From an uncultured Ruminococcus sp. (lineage in GTDB: Bacteria; Bacillota; Clostridia; Oscillospirales; Ruminococcaceae): a stretch of 24,484 bases of DNA. Positions 1-7,860 of the stretch are shown piece after piece. The notes beneath the pieces are model-generated. The model was not told the origin of the DNA. It saw nothing but the letters and a program-made list of their open reading frames with translations, and made no database searches. Numbering within the stretch: position 1 is the first letter of the stretch; each line of letters starts with the position of its first letter. The stretch lies in the NCBI GenBank assembly GCA_947174965.1, contig CAMWKY010000002.1, forward strand, positions 1 through 24,484. Reading direction: 5' to 3'. Position numbers and translations under genes: made by a program.

Positions 1-2
1 CA

Positions 3-824
3 ATGGAACTTATACGCTATTCAAGGCGAAAAATAAAAGGCAGACGACGTGAAATTTTTCTGATATGCACACCGCCTTTAGTGACAGAACTTTTTTTTCG
101 TCTTGCGGAAGCATCTGTATACAGCATTATGCTTTATCTGGGTGCTTTCAATCCGATTGGACTTTTTACAGGTGAAAGCGTGGAACAGATTTGCATTGCT
201 GTAGTATTTACAATAGCAAGATATATAATTTCCGCACCGCTTTATTGTGCATCGGCTGTCCGGCTGATAGAGTTTGCAAAGGATTCAGATAAAAAAATGT
301 CATTTTCTGATATGCTTCTTGAATGGCGTTTTATATGGCGAAGTCTGTTTTCATTTTTCATGCGGAAGATGATATGTACAGCAACTCTTATTCCTGCAAT
401 TATTTCAGGCTTGTACGGTGTAAAGATAATATCAGAGAGTGCAGACGATAAACAGCTTTTTTTAGCATCAAATTTATTTGCGCTTTGTATAGTTTTTATT
501 GTATTCTGGCTTGGTGTAAAGATAAGTATGACGGCTGTACCGTTTTTGCTTGCGGAATTTCCGAAAAAAAGTGTTATGAAAGTTGTTTTTGATTCATTCA
601 GATTCATGAACGGACGCAAAAAAATGTTTATTGGAATTTCATTTGCATTTTTACTTCCTGTTGTTACAGTTGTAGCAATACCATTTGTTATACCTGAAAT
701 TGCATCTGCTTATGCTGTAGGAATATCAATTTTTTTCAAAGAGGACGAATATGCACATATTATTCATGAATCCAGAAGAAAGCGTATTTTTGCAAGAAAA
801 ATAAGACAAGGCGGTGAAGTATGA
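3..824 (+). CDS. Multi-pass membrane protein of unknown function (5' end at window edge)
   Basis: This 273-residue protein is not a family I recognise with certainty. It has a very basic N-terminus, then hydrophobic stretches at about residues 18-48, 61-85, 122-142, 153-182 and 208-245, and ends in a basic tail rich in Arg and Lys. That suggests an integral membrane protein with about five or six spans and positively charged cytoplasmic ends. The first ATG lies at the window edge, so the true start and ribosome binding site may be upstream. The stop overlaps the next ATG by four bases (ATGA), implying translational coupling with the pseudouridine synthase gene. No catalytic motif is visible. 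The overall look resembles DUF975-type membrane proteins, but I cannot confirm that. Confidence 0.75.
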   Translation: MELIRYSRRKIKGRRREIFLICTPPLVTELFFRLAEASVYSIMLYLGAFNPIGLFTGESVEQICIAVVFTIARYIISAPLYCASAVRLIEFAKDSDKKMSFSDMLLEWRFIWRSLFSFFMRKMICTATLIPAIISGLYGVKIISESADDKQLFLASNLFALCIVFIVFWLGVKISMTAVPFLLAEFPKKSVMKVVFDSFRFMNGRKKMFIGISFAFLLPVVTVVAIPFVIPEIASAYAVGISIFFKEDEYAHIIHESRRKRIFARKIRQGGEV

Positions 825-1657
825 GTGAGCTTATATTTAATGTAGAAACGGAAATGCCTGTTCCGTTGCAGGAGTATCTCCGTGAGAAATGCAGTGTATC
901 ACGTCGGCTTCTGCAAAAGCTGAAAAACCGTGACGGCGGTATAACCTGCAACGGCGGATTTATTCGTACGGTTGACACGGTAAAAAGCGGAGATATTATA
1001 ATCCTGAACAGTGAGGAGAGAACAGAAATTGAGCCGAACAGTAGTCTTAAAGCTGATGTAGTTTTTGAAAATGAGAGTATGATAATTTTCGATAAGCCAA
1101 ACGGTATGCCTGTTCACCCGTCAATCCGCCATAGAGATGATACATTAGGAAATCTTTTTGCACATCTTCACCCCGAACTGACGTTCCGCCCTGTAAATCG
1201 GCTTGACAAAGATACGTCGGGCTTATGTGTTGTTGCAAAAAATGCTTATTCTGCAAATATTTTGCAGGGGAATTGTGAAAAGGTGTATTTTGCGGTAGTT
1301 CATGGGATAATTGAGGGAAGTGGTGTTATAGATGCACCAATAGCAAGGGAGCAGGAAAGTATTATACTCCGTTGTGTGCGTGAGGACGGTCAGAGAGCTG
1401 TTACACACTATAAAAGCATAAGGACAAATGAAAAATATACATTGCTTGAAATACATCTTGAAACAGGCAGGACACATCAGATAAGAGTACATTTTGCACA
1501 TATCGGACACGCCCTTGCTGGTGACGATTTATATGGCGGTCTGCGTGACGATATTTCAAGACAAGCATTGCATTGTGGGAAGATGATATTTGATATTCCC
1601 GAAAAAATTACAGTTTGTTCGGAACTTCCGAAAGATATTATCAGTTTATTTGATTAA
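821..1657 (+). CDS. RluA/RluD-family 23S rRNA (or tRNA) pseudouridine synthase
   Basis: The product converts specific uridines in structured RNA to pseudouridine. Residues about 14-65 form a small S4-like RNA-binding region and residues about 80-250 are the catalytic domain. The family motif is present as NRLDKDTSG around residues 126-134, with Asp129 the expected catalytic residue; the usual first His is Asn here. The motif GRTHQIRVHFAHIGHAL near residues 217-233 is also typical. At 278 residues it is a little shorter than RluD. It starts inside the stop of the preceding membrane gene (ATGA overlap). The RNA target cannot be deduced from sequence, so no specific Rlu letter is given. Confidence 0.93.
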   Translation: MSELIFNVETEMPVPLQEYLREKCSVSRRLLQKLKNRDGGITCNGGFIRTVDTVKSGDIIILNSEERTEIEPNSSLKADVVFENESMIIFDKPNGMPVHPSIRHRDDTLGNLFAHLHPELTFRPVNRLDKDTSGLCVVAKNAYSANILQGNCEKVYFAVVHGIIEGSGVIDAPIAREQESIILRCVREDGQRAVTHYKSIRTNEKYTLLEIHLETGRTHQIRVHFAHIGHALAGDDLYGGLRDDISRQALHCGKMIFDIPEKITVCSELPKDIISLFD

Positions 1658-1673
1658 AAGGAGAGTTATTATT

Positions 1674-2147
1674 ATGAAAAAGATAGCAAGTTTTCAGGTT
1701 GACCATACAAAATTCGGCGTCGGAATGTACATATCACGCATTGACGGTGATATTATAACTTATGATGTCCGCATGGTCAAGCCAAATGGCGGAACGTATA
1801 TTTCAAATCCGTCACTTCATACAATCGAGCATCTTTTTGCAACGTATGCAAGAAACAGCGGATTTACTGAAAGTATAATATATGTCGGACCTATGGGCTG
1901 TCGCACGGGATTTTATCTTCTCACAAGAGATAATATGAGTGGAGAAGATGCAATTCAGCTTGTAAAGGAAGCATATAAGTTCATTTCAGAATATGAGGGG
2001 GAAATTCCCGGAAACAGTATTGTTGAGTGCGGAAATTATCTTGAGCATGACCTTGAATCAGCAAGAAAAGATGTTCTGCCACTTTTACAGAAGCTTGATG
2101 GATATACTGCTGAAATGCTGAATTACAGCTATCATACAGGCGAATAA
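1674..2147 (+). CDS. luxS: S-ribosylhomocysteine lyase LuxS
   Basis: LuxS cleaves S-ribosylhomocysteine to homocysteine and 4,5-dihydroxy-2,3-pentanedione, the precursor of AI-2, as part of the activated methyl cycle. The protein is 157 residues, normal for the family. The metal ligands are visible as His49 and His53 (HTIEH) and Cys119 (ECGNY), and the catalytic Cys is Cys76 in GPMGCRTG. The start chosen is ATG 1674, behind AAAAGGAG at 1656-1663. An in-frame start at 1590 would lie inside the preceding gene. No Pfs nucleosidase or methionine gene is adjacent, so the context says nothing about signalling versus detoxification. The next gene begins within 15 bases, suggesting co-transcription. 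Confidence 0.97.
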   Translation: MKKIASFQVDHTKFGVGMYISRIDGDIITYDVRMVKPNGGTYISNPSLHTIEHLFATYARNSGFTESIIYVGPMGCRTGFYLLTRDNMSGEDAIQLVKEAYKFISEYEGEIPGNSIVECGNYLEHDLESARKDVLPLLQKLDGYTAEMLNYSYHTGE

Positions 2148-2161
2148 AAGGAGTGTTTTTT

Positions 2162-3859
2162 TTGAAAATATTTACAGCTCTTGCTGTAAGAGCAGGACTC
2201 TGCACATTTAAATTTCTTTCTGCAATACTTCTTGCAATAATCAGAAGTGTGAAATTTATTTTTTCTGAAATATGTGGGATTATCAGATTGATAAAAAATA
2301 TCATATGCTGGATTTTCAGAGAAGCAACAGAATCTTATCGGAGCAGGCTCGAACTTTCAAACAGGCTTTCAAAAGAAGTCCGACTTGCAAAAAAAGAGGG
2401 TAAATCTGAATATATAAAGGCACTTTTAAAGTTTTTTTACTCATTTTTCTGCGGTGAAAACGGCGTATTCTATACGGCTTTCAACTGGATTCTCCCACTT
2501 GTTTCAATTGCATTTCTTGTTGGTGTTATAAGATATGGTTCAAGCCTTGAATACGGCATAGCAGTTGAATACAACGGAAAGGAACTTGGCATAATTTCCG
2601 CAGAAGCAGACTTTGTGAAAGCGGAAAGAGATGTTCAGCAGAGAATTTCATATAACGAAAATGATAAGGCTATTGATTTATCTTCAAAACTTTCATTAAG
2701 AATAATATCTGATGATGATAATATTGTAAGTGCAGGACAGCTTGCCGATAAAATGCTTGAAGCATCAGACGAGGAACTTATAAAAGCATACGGAGTCTAT
2801 ATTGACGGTCAGTTTATATGTTCTGTAGAGGACAGCAAGAGAGTACAGAAAGCTCTTGATGACAGACTGCTTAATTATGATGTGGAAGGAATTGTCAGGG
2901 ATATTGAGTATGTAAACAAGATTGAACTGAAAGAGGGTATATATCTTATCAGCAGTTTGCAGAAAGAACATGATGTAATAAAACTTCTGACATCATCAAA
3001 AGAAAAAAAGCAGGTTCTTTTTGCAAAAGAGGAACAGACAGTTCTTGATATTATTCACGAATATGGCATGGATTTGGACGAATTTAATAAACTTAATCCG
3101 TCCGCAGAAAAGGGTATAAGAACAGGACAGCTTCTATATGTTGTAAAACACGAAAATTATCTTCCTATTAAATATATAAGAGAAATGGAAACACTTTCGT
3201 TTATTGATTATCAGACAATGGAAGTTGAAACAAGTTCTCTCAATGTCGGTTCAAGAGTGACGCTTGTAAAAGGTGAAAGAGGAGAGAAAAAGAGTAATAT
3301 TGAAATAACCTACATTGACGGCATAGAATCAGGACGAAAAGTTCTTGAAAGTGTTGTACTGAAAAATCCTGTAGTTGAAACAATCGGTATCGGAACATAT
3401 TCCGCTTCTCCTGATAATCCCGAAACAGTTTATTTTGGTTATCCGCTGACTGGTTCAGGTGAAATGGGCTGGCCTGTAGACGGTGGCTGGGTTAGTGATT
3501 CATTCATAAGTGACCGCAATCACAAAGGACTTGATATTGCCGCACCTGAAAATACAGAAATTTATGCGGCACAGGACGGTATTGTTGTATCGGCAGGCTG
3601 GAACTCCGGAGGATATGGAAATGTTGTAATGATTGAACACGAAAACGGCTATGCAACGGTATACGCCCATATGATTAGTGTGTATGCAGTTGAAGGTCAG
3701 CAGGTTTCAAAAGGTCAGCTTATAGGATTTGTCGGAAATACCGGAAATTCTTTCGGCAACCATTGTCATTTTGAAGTACGTCATCAAGGAATATGCCTTG
3801 ACCCGACACTGTTTCTTAATACTATTGACATGAAAAAACCTGAAGAAACAGACGAATAG
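2162..3859 (+). CDS. Membrane-anchored M23 peptidase with LysM and G5 domains
   Basis: This is a probable cell-wall endopeptidase acting on peptidoglycan outside the membrane. The 565-residue protein has a hydrophobic, Lys/Arg-punctuated N-terminus (residues 10-55) and a clear membrane anchor at about 108-125. It then has a long extracellular region, a LysM-like segment at about 288-330, a G5-like segment at about 350-410 and a C-terminal M23 domain at about 432-555. The zinc-site residues are seen as His454 and Asp458 in HKGLD, catalytic His503 in YAHM, and His534 and His536 in NHCHFEV, so the enzyme looks active. The start chosen is TTG 2162, nine bases behind AAAGGAG; the in-frame GTG at 2153 abuts that Shine-Dalgarno. 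It follows luxS closely. A small hairpin downstream may be a weak terminator. Confidence 0.92.
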   Translation: MKIFTALAVRAGLCTFKFLSAILLAIIRSVKFIFSEICGIIRLIKNIICWIFREATESYRSRLELSNRLSKEVRLAKKEGKSEYIKALLKFFYSFFCGENGVFYTAFNWILPLVSIAFLVGVIRYGSSLEYGIAVEYNGKELGIISAEADFVKAERDVQQRISYNENDKAIDLSSKLSLRIISDDDNIVSAGQLADKMLEASDEELIKAYGVYIDGQFICSVEDSKRVQKALDDRLLNYDVEGIVRDIEYVNKIELKEGIYLISSLQKEHDVIKLLTSSKEKKQVLFAKEEQTVLDIIHEYGMDLDEFNKLNPSAEKGIRTGQLLYVVKHENYLPIKYIREMETLSFIDYQTMEVETSSLNVGSRVTLVKGERGEKKSNIEITYIDGIESGRKVLESVVLKNPVVETIGIGTYSASPDNPETVYFGYPLTGSGEMGWPVDGGWVSDSFISDRNHKGLDIAAPENTEIYAAQDGIVVSAGWNSGGYGNVVMIEHENGYATVYAHMISVYAVEGQQVSKGQLIGFVGNTGNSFGNHCHFEVRHQGICLDPTLFLNTIDMKKPEETDE

Positions 3860-3871
3860 TAAAAAAATACG

Positions 3872-3912
3872 GGCTTTTTGTTTGAAATACACAAAAAATC
3901 AGGCGAAAAGCC
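3872..3912 (+). terminator. Weak candidate terminator after the M23 peptidase gene
   Basis: GGCTTTT at 3872-3878 can pair with AAAAGCC at 3906-3912 (7 bp, long loop). A competing small hairpin, AGGC-GAAAA-GCCT, sits in the 3' part. The downstream sequence is only TATATATTTC, so there is no proper uridine tract. It is placed where the upstream operon should end, before the ribosomal promoter, but the structure is weak. Confidence 0.3.
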
Positions 3913-3936
3913 TATATATTTCTACATAAGAAAATG

Positions 3937-3965
3937 TTGACTTATTATTACATACGTGGTATAAT
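3937..3965 (+). promoter_or_regulatory. Strong housekeeping-sigma promoter of the S10 operon
   Basis: TTGACT at 3937-3942 (five of six -35 consensus bases) and a perfect TATAAT at 3960-3965 are separated by exactly 17 bases. The -10 box is preceded by TGG, an extended -10 motif, and the DNA upstream of the -35 is A/T-rich. Transcription should start near 3972. The position, 325 bases ahead of rpsJ with no other promoter this good nearby, makes it the likely main promoter for the whole ribosomal cluster. Confidence 0.88.
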
Positions 3966-4176
3966 AATCTATGTTGAGTCGGGTATGATATTTGAATATA
4001 CCTGCTGTTATTAAGATATGCGAAGAAGCGAAAGGTTGCTGTCGGTGTGGCAGGGAATTTTCGTGGAGTATGTCCGTAAAATCGGGCGACAGAGATATTG
4101 GACACGGTTTGTGTTTTGAGTGTATAGTTTGTGTGCAAGCTTTATACTGTCAATTTGTGTCTGAATGTCTGCGTTT

Positions 4177-4209
4177 GCTCGGAAAAGTAATTTTTCACGA
4201 GCTTTTTTT
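4177..4209 (+). terminator. Intrinsic-terminator-like hairpin (candidate attenuator) in the S10 leader
   Basis: GCTCG at 4177-4181 pairs with CGAGC at 4198-4202, and GAAAA at 4182-4186 pairs with TTTTC at 4192-4196. One bulged A lies at 4197 and the loop is GTAAT. Seven T residues follow immediately (4203-4209), the form of a Rho-independent terminator. It sits between promoter and first gene, so constitutive use would switch off the ribosome operon; regulated read-through is more plausible. One possible competitor is GCAAGC 4135-4140 pairing with GTTTGC 4173-4178, which would invade the base of the terminator stem, but it is short. Confidence 0.6.
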
Positions 4210-4219
4210 GTCTGCGCAG

Positions 4220-4255
4220 GCTGAAACACGTGGAAACGTGTGCATCTCAATCAGC
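4220..4255 (+). promoter_or_regulatory. Compound hairpin with GNRA loop just upstream of rpsJ
   Basis: The inner stem is ACACGT 4226-4231 with ACGTGT 4236-4241, closed by a GGAA tetraloop of the GNRA class. The outer stem is GCTGA 4220-4224 with TCAGC 4251-4255. It ends 18 bases before the rpsJ Shine-Dalgarno. GNRA-capped helices are often docking or protein-binding elements, so this may be a ligand site for an autoregulating ribosomal protein; that is inference. Confidence 0.5.
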
Positions 4256-4289
4256 GTCCCCGAAAAATTTTCAAGGAGGCGAAAGATAA

Positions 4290-4604
4290 ATGGCAGTCAA
4301 CGAAAAAATCAGATTCAAGATTAAGGGCTATGACCATGCTACTGTTGATATTGCAGCAGCTAAGATTGTTGAAGCAGCTAAGAGAAGTGGTGCAAGAGTT
4401 TCAGGACCTATTCCACTCCCTACAAATAAGGAAGTTGTTACTATTCTCCGTGCTACTCATAAATATAAGGATAGCCGTGAGCAGTTTGAAATGAGAACTC
4501 ACAAGAGACTTATTGATGTTCTCCGTCCTACAGAAAAGACAACTGCTGCTCTTGATAAGCTTGAAATCCCCGCAGGCGTAGACGTTGTTATGGAGATTAA
4601 GTAA
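4290..4604 (+). CDS. rpsJ: 30S ribosomal protein S10
   Basis: S10 is a head protein of the small subunit and, as NusE, joins the transcription antitermination complex that couples RNA polymerase to ribosomes. The 104-residue product has the normal length and the family signatures [19 protein letters not shown] and [13 protein letters not shown] 4290 lies 10 bases after AAGGAGG (4273-4279). It is the first gene of the ribosomal cluster, with its own promoter and leader, and unlike many Bacillota arrangements it is not preceded by tuf. A 108-base gap rich in hairpins separates it from rplC. Confidence 0.98.
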   Translation: MAVNEKIRFKIKGYDHATVDIAAAKIVEAAKRSGARVSGPIPLPTNKEVVTILRATHKYKDSREQFEMRTHKRLIDVLRPTEKTTAALDKLEIPAGVDVVMEIK

Positions 4605-4631
4605 TTAATCTGCATTATGCTTGCAAATTTA

Positions 4632-4686
4632 CCGTTCAGGGAAACGGAATGACAGTAATCTGTCGGTCAAGTTGATGATTATCAAC
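4632..4686 (+). promoter_or_regulatory. Three consecutive hairpins in the rpsJ-rplC gap
   Basis: Three stems occur in a row: CCGTT 4632-4636 with AACGG 4643-4647; GACAG 4651-4655 with CTGTC 4660-4664 (loop TAAT); and GTTGAT 4671-4676 with ATCAAC 4681-4686 (loop GATT). All pairs are Watson-Crick. They end 12 bases before the rplC ribosome binding site. The gap is one of the longest inside the ribosomal cluster. A function in mRNA processing, stability or ribosomal-protein binding is possible but not shown by the sequence. Confidence 0.5.
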
Positions 4687-4712
4687 CAATAACCTTATAG
4701 GAGGAAATGAAA

Positions 4713-5345
4713 ATGCAGAAAGGCATTATCGGTAAGAAAATCGGTATGACACAGATTTTCGACGAAACAGGAAAAGTTATTCCTGTAACAGTAATTGAAG
4801 CCGGTCCTTGTGTTGTCGTTCAGAAAAAAACTGTTGAAAATGACGGTTATAACGCACTTCAGCTCGGTTACGGTGATGTAAAGGTTCAGAGAGTCAACAA
4901 GCCTATGAAAGGACATTTTGCAAAAGCAGATGTTGCTTGCAAGAAAACTCTCAAAGAGTTCAGATTTGATGATTGTGATGTCCTCAATGTCGGAGACATC
5001 ATAAAGGCTGATACTTTTGCTGTTGGTGACGCTATTGACGTTATCGGCAAGAGCAAGGGTAAAGGTTTTCAGGGTGCAATAAAGCGTCACAATCAGCACA
5101 GACTTAAGGAAACTCACGGTACTGGTCCTGTTCACAGACAGGCAGGTTCAATGGGTGCTTGTTCTTCACCTTCCAGAATTTACAAGGGCAAGGGAATGGC
5201 AGGTCACATGGGTGCTGAACAGGTTACAGTTCAGAATCTTGAAATCGTTAAAATTGATACAGAAAACAATCTCATCGCTATCAAAGGTGCAGTTCCTGGT
5301 CCAAAGGGCGGAATCGTTTATATCGTTGACAGCGTTAAGGCTTAA
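4713..5345 (+). CDS. rplC: 50S ribosomal protein L3
   Basis: L3 binds 23S rRNA near the peptidyl transferase centre and is an early assembly protein. The 210-residue product begins [14 protein letters not shown] and carries the conserved central stretch [11 protein letters not shown], then [14 protein letters not shown] and GKGMAGHMG. The start chosen is ATG 4713, eight bases behind AGGAGG (4699-4704). The in-frame ATG at 4707 leaves only two bases and adds Met-Lys. It is followed after 17 bases by rplD. Confidence 0.98.
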   Translation: MQKGIIGKKIGMTQIFDETGKVIPVTVIEAGPCVVVQKKTVENDGYNALQLGYGDVKVQRVNKPMKGHFAKADVACKKTLKEFRFDDCDVLNVGDIIKADTFAVGDAIDVIGKSKGKGFQGAIKRHNQHRLKETHGTGPVHRQAGSMGACSSPSRIYKGKGMAGHMGAEQVTVQNLEIVKIDTENNLIAIKGAVPGPKGGIVYIVDSVKA

Positions 5346-5362
5346 GGAAGGAGGAAACGTAA

Positions 5363-5986
5363 ATGTCTACAATTTCAGTATTTGATATGGCTGGCAATCA
5401 GGTTTCCGAAACAGAGCTTAACGATGCAGTTTTCGGAATTACTCCAAATGAGGGCGTTATGCACGCTATGGTAGTAAATTACCTTGCAAATCAGAGACAG
5501 GGTACACAGTCAACTCTTACAAGAACAGAAGTAAGAGGAGGAGGCAGAAAGCCTTGGAGACAAAAGGGAACAGGTCATGCAAGACAGGGTTCAACCAGAG
5601 CTCCGCAGTGGGTTCATGGCGGTGTTGCTCTCGGACCTAAGCCAAGAGACTACAGCTACTCTCTTAATAAGAAAGTAAGAAGACTTGCAATGAAATCTGC
5701 TCTTTCTACAAAAGTTCTTGACAACAACATGATTGTTCTTGATGCTCTCACAATGGATAACTTCAAGACAAAGACAATTGTTGAGATGCTCAAAGCTCTC
5801 GGAGTTGAGGGAAAAGCTCTTATCGTTACAGCTGAGGCTGATACAAAAGTAATCAAGAGTGCTGCTAACATTCCTGGCATTAAAACTGCTGCTGTAAACA
5901 CTCTTAATGTATATGACATTCTCAACTATGATAAGTTTATCATTGTAAAGAATGCAGTCGGAAAACTTGAGGAGGTATATGCTTAA
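5363..5986 (+). CDS. rplD: 50S ribosomal protein L4
   Basis: L4 lines the peptide exit tunnel with an extended basic loop. That loop is visible at about residues 45-90, with the signature [20 protein letters not shown]. The 207-residue length is normal. In E. coli L4 is also the repressor of the S10 operon, which makes it the prime candidate ligand for the structured leader at 3972-4289; this is inference only. ATG 5363 follows AAGGAGG. The stop overlaps the rplW start as TAATG at 5984-5988, implying coupled translation. Confidence 0.98.
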   Translation: MSTISVFDMAGNQVSETELNDAVFGITPNEGVMHAMVVNYLANQRQGTQSTLTRTEVRGGGRKPWRQKGTGHARQGSTRAPQWVHGGVALGPKPRDYSYSLNKKVRRLAMKSALSTKVLDNNMIVLDALTMDNFKTKTIVEMLKALGVEGKALIVTAEADTKVIKSAANIPGIKTAAVNTLNVYDILNYDKFIIVKNAVGKLEEVYA

Positions 5987-6279
5987 TGAAAACTGCTCAG
6001 GATATTATCATCAAGCCTGTTATAACTGAAAAGTCTATGGACGAACTTCAGACAGGCAAGTATACTTTCAAGGTTGCCAAAGACGCTACAAAGTCCGAAA
6101 TCAAAAAGGCTGTAGAAAAGCTCTTTAATGTTGATGTTGCAAAAGTTACAACAATGAACGTTAAAGGTAAAATGAAGCGTGTTGGCAGATATGAGGGTAT
6201 GACTTCTTCATGGAAGAAAGCAATTGTTACTCTTAAACCTGATTCAAAAACTATTGAGTTCTTTGAAGGTATGGTATAA
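5986..6279 (+). CDS. rplW: 50S ribosomal protein L23
   Basis: L23 sits at the rim of the exit tunnel and is the docking point for trigger factor and the signal recognition particle. The protein has 97 residues, with the N-terminal ITEKSMDE motif and the C-terminal region [11 protein letters not shown]. Its ATG is inside the rplD stop (TAATG), and GGAGG at 5971-5975 lies within the end of rplD. A gap with two perfect hairpins follows before rplB. Confidence 0.98.
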   Translation: MKTAQDIIIKPVITEKSMDELQTGKYTFKVAKDATKSEIKKAVEKLFNVDVAKVTTMNVKGKMKRVGRYEGMTSSWKKAIVTLKPDSKTIEFFEGMV

Positions 6280-6280
6280 T

Positions 6281-6316
6281 TCCGTATAATACGGACAGTA
6301 TGGAAGTAATGCTTCC
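6281..6316 (+). promoter_or_regulatory. Paired hairpins in the rplW-rplB gap
   Basis: TCCGTA 6281-6286 pairs with TACGGA 6290-6295 (loop TAA), and GGAAG 6302-6306 pairs with CTTCC 6312-6316 (loop TAATG). Both stems are perfect and start right after the rplW stop. No T-tract follows, so they are not terminators. They may protect or process the mRNA, or bind a protein; nothing in the sequence decides. Confidence 0.5.
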
Positions 6317-6346
6317 GCAAAAACGCATTATTAAGGAGTGAAAAAA

Positions 6347-7180
6347 ATGGCTATTAAAACCTATAAGCCTACGACGCCTTCAAGACGTCAGATGACTGTA
6401 ACAGATTATTCTGTTCTTTCAAAGGTTGAGCCGGAGAAAAGCCTTCTCGAACCTATGAAGAAAAAATCGGGAAGAAACAGCTACGGCAGAATAACAGTTC
6501 GTCACAGAGGTGGCGGAAACAGAAGAAAATATCGTGTAATCGATTTCAAGCGTGACAAGGACAACATGATTGCAACAGTTCTTACACTTGAATACGACCC
6601 GAACAGAAGTGCATTTATTGCCCTCGTTCAGTATGAGGACGGCGAAAAGAGATACATTCTTGCTCCAAACGGTCTTAAAGTCGGCGACAAGATTGAATCA
6701 GGTTCAGAAGCAGACATCAAGCCCGGAAACGCACTTGCTCTTGCTGATATTCCTGTTGGTACATTTATCCATGCTATCGAGCTTTATCCTGGAAAGGGCG
6801 CACAGCTTGTAAGAAGTGCCGGAAATCAGGCACAGCTTATGGGTAAAGAAGACAAGTATGCACTTGTAAGACTTCCATCAGGCGAGATGAGAAAAGTTCC
6901 GATTAATTGTAAGGCTTCTATCGGACAGGTTTCAAATATCGACCACGAGAATGTAAACTATGGTAAAGCAGGACGTGTAAGAAACATGGGCTGGAGACCA
7001 ACTGTACGTGGTTCAGTAATGAACCCATGCGACCACCCACACGGCGGTGGTGAAGGTAAATCACCAGTCGGCAGACCAGGACCTGTTACACCATGGGGCA
7101 AACCTGCTCTTGGTTACAAGACACGTAAGAAGCACCACAGAACAGACAAGTTTATTGTAAAGCGTCGCAACGGTAAATAA
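6347..7180 (+). CDS. rplB: 50S ribosomal protein L2
   Basis: L2 is a primary 23S rRNA binder needed for subunit association and peptidyl transfer. The 277-residue product begins [15 protein letters not shown]. It has [21 protein letters not shown] near the N-terminus and the strongly conserved C-terminal [12 protein letters not shown] and [18 protein letters not shown] 6347 was chosen because AAGGAG lies at 6333-6338. The in-frame GTG 6338 overlaps that Shine-Dalgarno and would add MKK. Confidence 0.98.
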   Translation: MAIKTYKPTTPSRRQMTVTDYSVLSKVEPEKSLLEPMKKKSGRNSYGRITVRHRGGGNRRKYRVIDFKRDKDNMIATVLTLEYDPNRSAFIALVQYEDGEKRYILAPNGLKVGDKIESGSEADIKPGNALALADIPVGTFIHAIELYPGKGAQLVRSAGNQAQLMGKEDKYALVRLPSGEMRKVPINCKASIGQVSNIDHENVNYGKAGRVRNMGWRPTVRGSVMNPCDHPHGGGEGKSPVGRPGPVTPWGKPALGYKTRKKHHRTDKFIVKRRNGK

Positions 7181-7200
7181 TCGAAAGGAGGAACTGAAAA

Positions 7201-7485
7201 ATGAGCAGAAGCACTAAAAAAGGACCATACGTTCAGGAGGTTCTCCTTAAAAGAGTTATTGCCATGAATGAAGCAGGCGAAAAGAAAGTTCTTAAAACAT
7301 GGAGTCGTTCGTCAACAATTTTTCCTGATTTCGTTGGTCACACATTCGCTGTTCATGACGGAAAAAAACACGTTCCTGTTTATGTAACAGAAGATATGGT
7401 AGGTCACAAGCTCGGCGAGTTTGCACCTACAAGAACCTATAAGGGTCACGCAGGTTCAAAGACATCTAACAACGGTAAGAAATAA
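7201..7485 (+). CDS. rpsS: 30S ribosomal protein S19
   Basis: S19 lies in the 30S head, contacts S13 and participates in subunit bridges. The 94-residue product starts [11 protein letters not shown] and ends with the conserved [18 protein letters not shown] region. A clear AAAGGAGG precedes ATG 7201. It is in the canonical place between rplB and rplV, with gaps of about 20 bases on each side. Confidence 0.98.
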   Translation: MSRSTKKGPYVQEVLLKRVIAMNEAGEKKVLKTWSRSSTIFPDFVGHTFAVHDGKKHVPVYVTEDMVGHKLGEFAPTRTYKGHAGSKTSNNGKK

Positions 7486-7506
7486 GCGGAAGGAGGAGCT
7501 GTTAAG

Positions 7507-7842
7507 ATGGAAGCAAGAGCTTATTTAAGAAATGCTCGCATATCACCAAGAAAGGTGCAGATTGTTCTTGACCTTATCAGAAACAAGCCGCTTGACATCG
7601 CACTGGCTACTTTGGAGCTTACTCCTAAGGCTGCAAGTCCTATCGTTTCAAAGCTTGTAAAGTCCGCTCAGGCAAATGCTGTAAACAATTTCAGCATGGA
7701 CGGTGATAATCTTTATGTTTCAGAGTGTTTCGTAACACCTGGTACAATCATGAAGCGAATCATGCCAAGAGCTCAGGGCAGAGCATATAGAATTTTTAAG
7801 AGAACATCACACATTACAGTTGTTCTTAAAGAAAAAGAATAA
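7507..7842 (+). CDS. rplV: 50S ribosomal protein L22
   Basis: L22 contacts all domains of 23S rRNA and has a beta-hairpin extending into the exit tunnel. The 111-residue protein shows the family start [18 protein letters not shown] and the tunnel-hairpin region [15 protein letters not shown] near residues 82-97. The ribosome binding site AAGGAGG precedes ATG 7507. Length and position are canonical. Confidence 0.98.
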   Translation: MEARAYLRNARISPRKVQIVLDLIRNKPLDIALATLELTPKAASPIVSKLVKSAQANAVNNFSMDGDNLYVSECFVTPGTIMKRIMPRAQGRAYRIFKRTSHITVVLKEKE

Positions 7843-7860
7843 TCCCAAGGAGGTCTGATT

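Larger units (their letters stand above)
3972..4289 (+). ncRNA. Long structured 5' leader of the S10 operon mRNA
   Basis: About 318 nt lie between the inferred transcription start and rpsJ, and I accept no protein-coding gene there. Visible structures in order are: a 5'-proximal hairpin pairing 3980-3986 with 3998-4004 (one G-U); a long-range stem CTGTCG 4039-4044 with CGACAG 4087-4092; a terminator-like hairpin at 4177-4209; and a compound hairpin at 4220-4255. The AAGGAGG ribosome binding site of rpsJ is at 4273-4279. In E. coli the S10 leader mediates L4 autoregulation by attenuation and translation control. A similar role here is inference; no sequence match to that leader is claimed. ORFs crossing the region overlap these structures and rpsJ and look spurious. 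Confidence 0.65.

Noticed and set aside
2153..2161. GTG start for the M23 peptidase gene
   Set aside because: It directly abuts the GGAG Shine-Dalgarno; TTG 2162 has the normal spacing.
3972..4289. T-box riboswitch in the S10 leader
   Set aside because: No T-box consensus (TGGNACCGCG-like) or specifier stem is visible before the terminator, and the downstream gene is not an aminoacylation or amino acid gene.
3992..4324. 110-residue plus-strand ORF across the S10 leader
   Set aside because: It starts without a Shine-Dalgarno, covers the terminator and hairpins, overlaps rpsJ in another frame and has no recognisable protein pattern.
4695..5135. 146-residue minus-strand ORF opposite rplC
   Set aside because: It is the antisense shadow of a highly conserved gene; composition is Phe/Ser/Asn-rich and it has no ribosome binding site or family motif.
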